A stretch of DNA of 64,000 bases from Siderastrea siderea (lineage: Eukaryota; Cnidaria; Anthozoa; Scleractinia; Rhizangiidae): assembly GCA_964030785.1 (NCBI GenBank), contig OZ034975.1:44074069-44138068 (forward strand). Direction: 5' to 3'. Under the pieces are notes generated by a model. The model had not been told where the DNA came from. It was given only the letters and a program-made list of their open reading frames with translations, and did not search any database. A program made the translations under genes and the position numbers. Numbering within the stretch: position 1 is the first letter of the stretch; each line of letters begins with the position of its first letter. Of the stretch, positions 25,108-64,000 are shown piece after piece.

Positions 25108-25491
25108 CTGTAAAAGCTCCATCAAGCCCCCCTCTCTTTTAAGCGCCCCTCTCTAATAAGTGGCCCTTTTGGAAGCCAGAATTTGTAATAAGCTCCCCGT
25201 CCATTAAGCCCCCCCCCCCCCCCCTGTCAAGCCTTTATTAATATGTTTCAGCCAGTTTGTTGGGAAATTTGGTCTTTCATTTTGTAGAAGTACCATTACG
25301 TTCGAGTATAAATTATGTAACAGTTGCAATTCTGTGATACACACACCATTTTTGTCCCTTTTAGCCAGTGATCTAGATGAAATAAGCCCCCCACAGTCTC
25401 TATTAAGCCTCCCTCTCTAATGAGCTCCCCTTTCTGAGGCCAATAATTAAATAAGCCCCCCCCTGGGGGGGCTTTTATAGAGCTTTTACAG
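25108..25491. mobile_element. TA-flanked MITE with C-rich interior
   Basis: Ends CTGTAAAAGCTC and its complement GAGCTTTTACAG, each next to TA. The interior repeats taagccccccctctc-type words. Confidence 0.7.
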
Positions 25492-25840
25492 TAGGGCTTC
25501 TATCAAGTACAGTGCCCCCCCCCCCCACCCCCACAAAAAAAAATCGACAACTTGTTATGTCACCGTTTCGACCAGTTAGCATATCTCTGTCAAAATTTCA
25601 TCCAGTGATATCACTTACCAGTATTTCTCTCAATGTCATGACATCATCAGCACTTCAGTTTGTTTGTGGTGCTGTTTCAACACCAAGTCTTTCAATGGAC
25701 TCAGGAGTGGGGGTTAAGTTGTTTCAGTATAACTAAGTATCACAAATCATGCAGTAATAAAGTGTCATAACTTTGTTTTGTCTTAGTTTTCTCTGAGGTT
25801 AGCCTTTAGCAATGAGCGGTTGGTGTCGGACCTCTCAGTA

Positions 25841-56897
<31,057 letters not shown>

Positions 56898-56959
56898 ATA
56901 CATGCCGATTGCTGTGATGTAATATGGATTATTAGCGTAAGTTTATGTGGGATGTGTGC

Positions 56960-57235
56960 AGGCGTGGTGGTTTGGTGATCACGATGGACTTTTGATCGGG
57001 AGGTCAGATCATAGGGTCAGGGGCTCGAGGCTTGGTCTCTGCATCGCGTCATTTTGTTTCCTGGGACAGGAAAATATTATTCCACATCGACTTTCTCTAT
57101 CTAGGTGATGGGTACCGGCGATGTACTACTTGGGGTAACCCTGCGATGGACTACTTGGGGTAACCCTGCGATGGACTAGTGTCCCATCCAGGGGAAGTGC
57201 TGATGCTCCAAGTCGCTTCATGCCACCGAAGAACC
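56960..57235 (+). mobile_element. Diverged SINE of the 10785/28712 family
   Basis: Contains tttgtttcctgggacaggaaa, gggtaccggcgatgtac and gatggactagtgtcccatcc. The segment ctacttggggtaaccctgcg is tandemly duplicated. Confidence 0.65.
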
Positions 57236-57546
57236 TTCTTGTTCATTCAAACAATAGGATTGGACACAAGTCTGTAGAATGGTTAGCTTGACTTCACATG
57301 GATTAGCGTGAAAGCTTTATTTATACAGAGCGTCGTTTTCGATTTTACATTTAACTTTCAAATTTACATAGATTGTGAAAAAGTCAAGTAGACAGTTCAG
57401 TTGAATTTTGATGTCATAGGAGGACAATTAAAGAAGAAACAAAAGAGGGGAATAGAGGTATAAACACATCCAAATAGTCTTCTATCCAGCGATAGCACTT
57501 TGGGTTGTCATCAGGGGACCGTTTTTGTGTTCTTCTATAAATTATA

Positions 57547-57976
57547 GGTCGGTAAATTATGATCGTCCGGACGAGTGTCGGTCCTGAGAAGGACGAATCA
57601 CTCTGGAAACCTTACAAACGTCTTTTTGACGACAATAACAAGGCAGACAAACAATAGACAAACTGACTAATTTTACTAACAATAGACCAACGGCCATTTG
57701 ACTAACAAAAGACGGATCGAAACGCACCAATCACGTTTTACAGTCTTCACAACCAATAACATCACGGCTTAACCGACAGACGACCAATAACATTACGAGA
57801 TCGTCGACCAATCAGGACAACGACCAGAAACTTATAACATCTACTGACGATTCACAGTTCACTTGACTCTGATGATGACTTCCGCTCAGGTTGTCGAAAC
57901 GTCAGTCAATGTCATCATAAACAGTCCTTCTCAGGACTACACTCACCCGGACGATCACAATTTACCGACCTATGAT
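57547..57976. mobile_element. Inverted-end element with a hammerhead-like motif
   Basis: Ends aggtcggtaaattatgatcg and, from the other side, aggtcggtaaattgtgatcg, then cgtccgg..gagtgt and cctgagaaggac, with TA next to both ends. Related to the 16030-16215 inverted repeat. Confidence 0.75.
57863..57909 (+). ncRNA. Minimal hammerhead-ribozyme-like motif (Penelope type)
   Basis: ttgact, CTGATGA, a foldable stem II segment (gac..cc/gg..gtc), CGAAAC, GTC, agtcaa. The first and last six bases are exact complements (stem I), the core boxes CUGAUGA and GAAA are intact, and GUC is the usual cleavage triplet. Stem III has essentially no loop, as in the minimal hammerheads known from Penelope-like elements, thought to act as dimers. 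Activity is not implied. Confidence 0.5.
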
Positions 57977-59105
57977 ATGACTCCTGGGTTCAAACCATTT
58001 ACAGTCATCTATAAATTATTGTCTTAAAACTACTTAAAATTACTTAATCCTCCAGTTCTTCATCTTTTATTAATATTTACAAATTGAGAAAAAAATTCTT
58101 AAAGCTTTATAGGGCCTCGCAATACAACCTATAAAGGCATCTTTGGATTCGTTAAATTCTCGATGAGATAGTAAACGCAAAGTTTACAGAGGTTACAAAA
58201 GCAAAGCATTTTTCCGTACTTCCTAAATCCTTTGTAATGTGGTTTCATACATTAACGTCCTAGGTAGAGATAACATATTTCCCTCGTATACGAGAATCAC
58301 AATTTGTAATCAAGCCAATAAATATTGGCTACAGAGTATTAGTAGGTAATAAAAATAGTGGGTATGAAATAGGTGAGATATAAAAATAAAGCAAAAATGA
58401 AGCTGGGTATTAAAGGATTGAAAATTTTTGAACCCGAATAGCAAAATTAATTTTTTGCTGGTTCTTTTCGTGGTCTGTCAGTAACACATCTTTATTCGAA
58501 ATCAAATGGTTAACAACAAATTATCACCTTACCGCTACCGGATACATCCCTGATTGGATTAAAGACATGTTCTGGGTGCGTGGTTTCCTTCAACACCTTG
58601 GAACCGCTGAGAGCCGCTTGCGATGAGACGCGGAGCCCTCCCCTACAGCTTGTCTATCACTTTCTGGCTAAGCTACGATCAAGCTCTGTTTTCGTTGCCT
58701 TAGCGAGCGACCCACGTGAGAGAAAATGAGAGCGATGCTAAAATTCGGCCTGATCGCAGGTTACTTTCAGGCTTACGTTGTTACAGCAATTTTCAATATA
58801 GTAATTGAGTTGTAATTTTAGTATTTACAAGGGAAGTAGTAGCTTAGATTTAATGCAGACGTCATCGGAAAAAGTTATTTGCGAGGGAAAGGCTTATCTT
58901 AAAATAAACCTACTTGTAAAAACGCTGTTGCACGAATTTATGGCAGTTGGACGCTCCGGGTAATTTAAATTATATTTACAGTATCTTTGGTGACATACTT
59001 CATTTTATCCGCCTCAGCTTACCCAATTCCTCGCCAGGCTCCCCCGGGCATAGTTCACGTACGTATTTCCACGACAGGGGTTTGTCCAAGATGGTGACGC
59101 CAACA

Positions 59106-59296
59106 TACAGTTGAAACTCCGATATAACGAACCCCTCTATAACGAAGCTCCCACTTTAAAGAACTGACGATATTCTTCAGCCCGGCTAAAGTTGCGGTAA
59201 AATGCATGGAACGGAAACCGATGCAACGAACCCCCGTTATGACGAACACATTTTCCCAGTCCCAAGCACTTCATTATATCGGGCTTCCACTATACT
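59106..59296. mobile_element. TA-flanked MITE, 'cagttgaaactccgatataac' type
   Basis: Ends cagttgaaactccgatataa and, from the other side, agtggaagcccgatataatg. Internal gttatgacgaac / ctataacgaag words. Fits pogo/Tigger-like non-autonomous elements. Confidence 0.7.
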
Positions 59297-59699
59297 AGAC
59301 TTCATAAAACAACAGTAACAACAAATTTATCACAGAGCCCCAGTCTCAAAAAGCACACGCCGGTTCTTGTTTAAGAGAAACTTAAGACTTGTCGAAAATA
59401 AAACCCGCAAAAATGAGTCCACAGGGGAAATGCAGAAATAGTACTCTGGTTCTATACCTTGTCCTAGTTGATAAAGATAACTTGTACACTTTCTTGACAG
59501 TACATTTTAATTTTTGCACTGGGAGCTTTGTTCTCATCAGCAGTATAATAGCACTGGATTAGCCGAATGTGTCGGTGTAGTCTCATTAATGGTATACATA
59601 ATCCAAAATTATATTGTGGGAAACAACGCTCAACATTGTTTTCCTCAGGCGAAATGAGCAGAAAATTGGGGTTCAGTAGAACGTACGTCGACTCGGGGT

Positions 59700-59960
59700 C
59701 GTAGTCGGTTAGGGTTAGGGAACATGACTCTAGGCTAACCCCTACCACGACCTAACCCAAACCCAGCCCAGTATCCAGGCGTTCTCTTCTCGCTCAACGG
59801 CTTGGCGCGAATTTCGTGATGTCACCGAATGGCATACCGCGAGAACGCGTTCTCCGGGGACCTCATTCGGTGACATCACGACATTTCGCACCAAGTCGAG
59901 TGGAGTGAGTCGAAGGAGAACGCCTGGGTACTAGGCTGACCCAAACCCTAACCGACCCCA
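59700..59960. repeat. Short telomere-like motifs flanking a MITE
   Basis: ggttagggttaggg near 59708 and cccaaaccctaacc near 59941 are short TTAGGG-type runs in opposite orientations around the foldback element 59774-59928. Confidence 0.6.
59774..59928. mobile_element. Foldback MITE, 'ccaggcgttctc' ends
   Basis: Arms tccaggcgttctcttctcgc and, from the other side, cccaggcgttctccttcgac, extending to tcgtgatgtcaccgaatg, with TA at both borders. Confidence 0.75.
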
Positions 59961-60598
59961 AGCAGGCGCTTTACTGTCACTCAGAAAATTGCCTTCACCA
60001 GCACAGGCCAGTAGCCAGTATTGAGGAAATCGAGGCAGTTGCCTCGGTAAAACTTTTCCCTTGTTGTTGAAAACTTAAATAGAAAAATAAATTATTTAAT
60101 AATAAAACATGTTTCTGGCAGTAAACCACGCCAACGGTACCCTAAAGTGTGATAACCTCAGTTAATACTTCACTTATGTCCTGGTCGCGAGTCCACCAGT
60201 TTCTCCAGTGGGTCAGCGTATACGGCAGCCTCCAGCCGCGTTACCGATTTAAGACGTGGTCAAAATCAATTATGAGGGGCACAGACCGCCTGAGAGGTCT
60301 TGCCCTTGCATACGTTTACGACATCACTCCAGAGCCGTCCCAAATATTGCAAAAATGGGACACCAGTGGTCATAGGAGAATTGCTTTACCTTTCTCCAAA
60401 TAAAAACGAGACCTTAAGTAGAGATTACACTTCAGCACTAGTACTCTTGAACTGGTGCACTTGAATGAGATTGACATTTTTTTCGTCACGAATGCTGGAA
60501 TAACATTTCAGAGCTTTTAAAATTTCATTGGAAATTTTGGGAATTTCAGTAACATGCTGTTAAAGCTAGTTTGGATCTTGATTATGTTCGGGGGAAAA

Positions 60599-60664
60599 TA
60601 TCACCAGGAAAACAAAAAAATAAAAATAAAAAACAAATAAAAAATAAAAAAAATCACCAGGAAA
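60599..60664. repeat. A-rich tract between two copies of atcaccaggaaaac
   Basis: The direct repeat at 60599 and 60651 brackets an (A/T)-rich run, like a retroposed tail with target duplication or a slippage duplication. Confidence 0.5.
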
Positions 60665-62579
60665 ACGCTAAAAATGGCATTTCCGAGCGTCTAGATTTCG
60701 GAATTTTCTGGGAGAGCATGCTCAGACTCCCTAAAAGCTCGCGCCTTCGGCGCTTTCGCAATTGCATCGGTTGTCAGAAAAGTGTGCCTATGGCCCTGCA
60801 GCACGTCCAGAGCTCTTAGCGAGTTTACGAAACCATGGCGGCGACCTTGACAAGAACGTCCGTTAATTAAGGTGGCTGGATTGGATTTCTTAGAAGGAAT
60901 ACCCTCTCCAAGTTTGAACCACTTTTTGCCAGAAATAGAAAAAAGTAATTAAGGTCTCAGCTGAAGTGAGTTTTATTGCAATCAGAGTTACCACAGCAAC
61001 GTATTGACGTCATTGCTATTTTTTTTCATGTCGGTTTTCATGAATTCTGCAGGTTTTTATTCAGAAAAGTTCATGGTACTTGTAGTTGACATAATTGTCT
61101 TAATTTGAGAAAAATCTGCGAAAGTTTTAAAGAAATTTGCGGCTTAAGTTTTTAGCTTTAAAAATGAAACGAATTCATTCGAGGTGCTCCAACGTACGTT
61201 TAAAAACTTCAACCGCAAATTTCTCGAAAACGCTCTCGTGGACTTTTGTTGAACTCAGTCCACGTAAACTATATGTAACATTCCAGGGTGTTATGGAGGG
61301 AGCGTTTGGTTCAGCACGTTGGCTAGGCTTATTTCTTTCAACATATTCGCCAAATTTTGTTCGGCTTTCTCCCAGGCCTTCACCGTCAATTCATTTCGGT
61401 GATGTATCCAAGATGAACGGCCCCTACCACGTGACCCAAAACAGATTGACCGCTTGGCGAAATATAGAGGCCTAGGAACTAGGCCACCATTTTGGCTGAG
61501 TTGGTCACAGTTGGTTCAGCACGTTGGATGAGTTGATTTCATTCGTTGTCCCATTCACTATGTTGGCCGAAATTTCGCTGAACACATTCATCAGGCCAGT
61601 CGCGCGACTTTTACATAAGCGGCTCGACTTAAGCTTCAGCTTTGAAAATTGTTGAAAAATACCACAGTATCGTTACTCCAGGCTTTGACCAATATTACCT
61701 TCTATTTTTTTTAACCATAGTAGCGAAATAAATGCATTCGCCTACCTGATAACTTTCCGCAAACATCCTCAACGTCTTTGACCAAGGGTCCTTCAAACCT
61801 CTTACAAAGATACTGAAAAGGCTATGGGCGGCGAGAGAAACATTCCCAAGAGTCTGTTCTGTTCGCCGAAAAAGAGACTAACCGGACAGCCAGAAACAGA
61901 ACGAGTTGAGTTTTTTTTTTTACGACTGCCTTTAGCACAGGGATCCCAGACGCAAAATTAGGTCTGCGCCACGCTCGAACGCAATAAACGCGTTGATTTC
62001 ATATGCAGTCACAACAATACACAGAAGGGATGTCACTTTAAAAATCCATTTGAACGAGCACATCGTCAAAAAAGCAATACTTGTTATTTTTGTAACAATT
62101 AGCAAAGAATTCTTTAGTTTTTCTATTCTCGAGGAAAAGTACAAATACGTGTCTTAATAAATGCAGTTTCTACCTCGTCTAATGCGAATTTCTGGCGAGC
62201 CTTAAAGCGGCAAACCTCTATAAGGCTTATTCCGCAAGGGTAGCCGCTCTGTTTGACTGTTGCTAATGCTTTCGTAGGAAGGCTACCTCAAAACGTTTGA
62301 GGTGGATTTCTTCAAACACTTTCGAAAATTAAACGTAAGTAATTTAACATGTTTTTGTGACCACTTTGAGACCTCCAGTCGAAAGAATACTTTATTCGTC
62401 CACAGCGTCCTTTACGAATATTACTTCTTATTTTAATATGTTTACAAAAAACGTGAAAATCTAACTAATCGCAAGAAGATATACAACACAGAATAAAATA
62501 TTAAAATAACATGTAATCGTGTAAATAAAAGCAGACTGGTGATATTATAACACAAAATAGCATTTGTGATTTAATACAT

Positions 62580-62607
62580 GTTTCGACAGGTCTACTGCCA
62601 TCTTCAG
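62580..62607 (-). ncRNA. Hammerhead-core-like motif
   Basis: Minus strand: CTGAAGA, T, GGCAG-TAGAC-CTGTC (5-bp stem II including one G-U), GAAAC. The core boxes fit CUGANGA and GAAA, but the following ATG is not a GUH cleavage site and no stem I is evident, so it is at best a decayed copy. Confidence 0.3.
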
Positions 62608-63124
62608 TTCGAGAAAGGTATCGTTCAAGGGCGAATGCATAGTTCCACCTATGCAACACGACTTACACGGAATCATGGTAGTTGCCGGCAATGTATGGTA
62701 GTATGCAACATAAGAAGTCAAAGATGAATTAACGTGTGCGTCTTATTCAAAAGGTTGTTTAACTGATCAAATAGTACCTGAAATATTTCATTTTATTCAT
62801 TAGAAGAACAGAAAATGGCTTTTACATGTCATTTTCCGTACAACTCCCATGATTCCCTGTAGGCACGTTACTAACTGGGCATTTACGATAAGAAAGTTAG
62901 ACCAACTACATCCTTGGGACCGGGATGTTTGATACGTTAGCGATCTTATAAGGTTTATACTGCATGGGCTCGCCATGAGTCTCAGTAATCAGAGCATTTG
63001 ACGGATGAGCATAAAGTAATGGTTTGACTCCCGTCTGAAAAAAACCTCAACAGAAAACATGTATATCCATTGTGATTTTAAAATTCTTCTTGATCAGCAT
63101 TTTAGTGCTGACTGCTACGTACAT

Positions 63125-63300
63125 AAAGTCACGCTAGTATAATCCAAATGGAGTCATGCCTATCTAAGTGAAGTCATGCACAACCATATAGTCACGTAAA
63201 TCCACTTGAAGCCACGCTAGTCCGTGTGAAGTCACGCAATTCCACATAACGTTCGTTATTAAACAGAAAGCCACGCGAACCCGTGTGAAGTCACGCAATC
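63125..63300. repeat. Minisatellite, ~21-bp units
   Basis: Imperfect repeats of gtgaagtcacgcaa/tcca (about eight), including agtcacgctagt, gaagccacgctagtcc and cgtgtgaagtcacgcaa. Confidence 0.65.
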
Positions 63301-63378
63301 TTTACCAGGTTATGCGTCTCCATATTATGATGTATAAGTTACCGATAACGTAAAAGTGATGTAGGATAATGTATAAGT

Positions 63379-63487
63379 TTATGCTAATCCAGCATCACGA
63401 GCCATGCCGTAGAATATTCCCTGCTGAGCAAGCAATGCTTGGGGTGTGTCAAACTCCATCATGAATCCTTTGTCAAGAACCACGATT
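63379..63487 (-). CDS. Last coding exon of a second ABCC gene (remainder off the right edge)
   Basis: Read on the minus strand, an acceptor (ttttctag) is followed by 109 bp encoding RIVVLDKG...LLAQQGIFYGMARDAGLA and TAA. It has the same length and phase as the last exon of the plus-strand ABCC gene (56789-56897) and about three quarters identical residues. It is therefore the 3' terminal exon of a paralogous ABCC transporter lying tail-to-tail, its stop about 6.5 kb from the other stop. Upstream exons would lie beyond 64000. It could be a solitary pseudo-exon, but the reading frame, stop and acceptor are intact. Confidence 0.8.
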
Positions 63488-63597
63488 CTAGAAAAGTAGA
63501 AATTTCAAAAATCCACCCGTTATCAAGTCACACTTTCAGTGGAATGAAACAAATTTAACACTTCCAGTTTAAGTGTACCAGTCAAATGGAAGCTCCA

Positions 63598-64000
63598 ACA
63601 TTCCCCCCCCGGGGGGGGGGCATTTGAACTTTTGAAGATTGGCTTGTTCAAACGCCCTCCCCTCGGGGCAAAAAAGCCGTTCAAATGCCCCACTAATTAG
63701 TACTGAAATACCTCTCCTCAAAGACAAATTTCGTCTTCGACCAAACACTGTTCACACTTTTCAGAGAGAGAGATGCCGTAATGACACCTTCAAACTTCTT
63801 TTGAAGACCCTTTTGAAAGAGTTATTCACTTACAAAGGCGAAATTCTATCTCGTAAATCCCGGATTTACGAGATAGGATTTCGCCTTTAAACCTTGCAAA
63901 AACCGAAAAACGCACGGGAGTATTACGCCAGAACAAGAGATAAATCCGGTTCAGATCCCCCCTTCTCGGGCACTATGCACAGTCAAATGCCCGGGGGGTG
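63598..64000. mobile_element. TIR-like element cut by the window edge
   Basis: The left end ccccgggggggggcatttga and the word tcaaatgcccggggggtg at 63983-64000 are inverse to each other. The interior includes gttcaaatgcccc and the palindrome 63834-63888. Confidence 0.5.
63834..63888. repeat. Near-perfect 55-bp palindrome
   Basis: Arms aaaggcgaaattctatctcg + taaatcc and their complement, with one mismatch and almost no loop. Confidence 0.9.

Larger units (their letters stand above)
21023..25840. other. Head-to-head spacer between NOMO and the ABCC gene
   Basis: The two genes start about 4.8 kb apart on opposite strands, so both promoters should lie here. No TATA box or other core promoter could be assigned with confidence. 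Much of the space is transposon-derived: 21950-22059, 22159-23381, 23624-23689, 24368-24978 and 25108-25491. Confidence 0.6.
57240..63378. other. Spacer between the tail-to-tail ABCC genes
   Basis: No coding region was recognised. Identified elements are at 57547-57976, 59106-59296, 59774-59928, 62580-62607 and 63125-63300. The stretches 57990-59100 and 60000-62550 show no family I can name; the frames at 60149, 60571 and 61137 look random. Confidence 0.5.

Noticed and set aside
21300..25780. Upstream TMD0 exons for the ABCC gene
   Set aside because: Looked for multi-helix membrane coding with splice sites and saw none; the stretch is mostly TIR elements. Cannot exclude a distant exon.
61137..61475. 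112-codon open frame in the spacer
   Set aside because: No start context, domain or recognisable motif; composition matches surrounding non-coding DNA.

Overview
This is eukaryotic (animal) DNA. Genes are split into many small exons with GT-AG junctions, and introns and intergenic spaces are AT-rich and crowded with SINEs, LINE fragments, Penelope-like remnants and terminal-inverted-repeat (TIR) elements. The protein families and repeat style suggest a cnidarian, most likely an anthozoan such as a stony coral. That assignment is inference; no species marker is visible.

Three protein-coding loci are present. (1) Minus strand, 320-21022: the 5' half of NOMO (Nodal modulator, an ER membrane protein), 20 exons giving 600 in-phase codons, running off the left edge. 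(2) Plus strand, 25841-56897: an apparently complete ABCC/MRP1-like ABC transporter, 27 in-phase exons and about 1441 residues. Its first coding exon encodes a Src-type SH3 domain where long MRPs carry the TMD0 membrane domain. (3) Minus strand, 63379-63487: the last coding exon of a second ABCC gene, tail-to-tail with the first and running off the right edge.

The order NOMO(-) / ABCC(+) / ABCC(-) matches, in mirror image, the human 16p13.11 order ABCC1(+) / ABCC6(-) / NOMO3(+). It may therefore be very old conserved gene order. The window holds no bacterial-type operons, CRISPR arrays or rRNA genes.

Non-coding DNA by region: 0.6-1.3 kb, a 106-bp tandem array; 3.2-4.2 kb, a Mutator-like TIR element carrying a helicase-like fragment; 5.2-7.1 kb, a TTAA-flanked Kolobok-like element; 12.1-13.7 kb, a TIR element with a nested MITE; 14.7-15.7 kb, tetranucleotide satellites; 17.9-19.2 kb, nested MITEs and a ribozyme-like inverted unit; 21.0-25.8 kb, the NOMO/ABCC head-to-head spacer with at least five TIR or foldback elements; 27.0-27.4 kb, an inverted tRNA-like repeat; 31-32.3 kb, a Penelope-like reverse transcriptase remnant; 33.9-34.5 kb, a satellite built from a SINE tail; 36.9-38.8 and 43.3-44.9 kb, LINE remnants; 50.9-52.1 kb, a second Mutator-like element; 57-63 kb, the spacer between the two ABCC genes with MITEs and hammerhead-like motifs.
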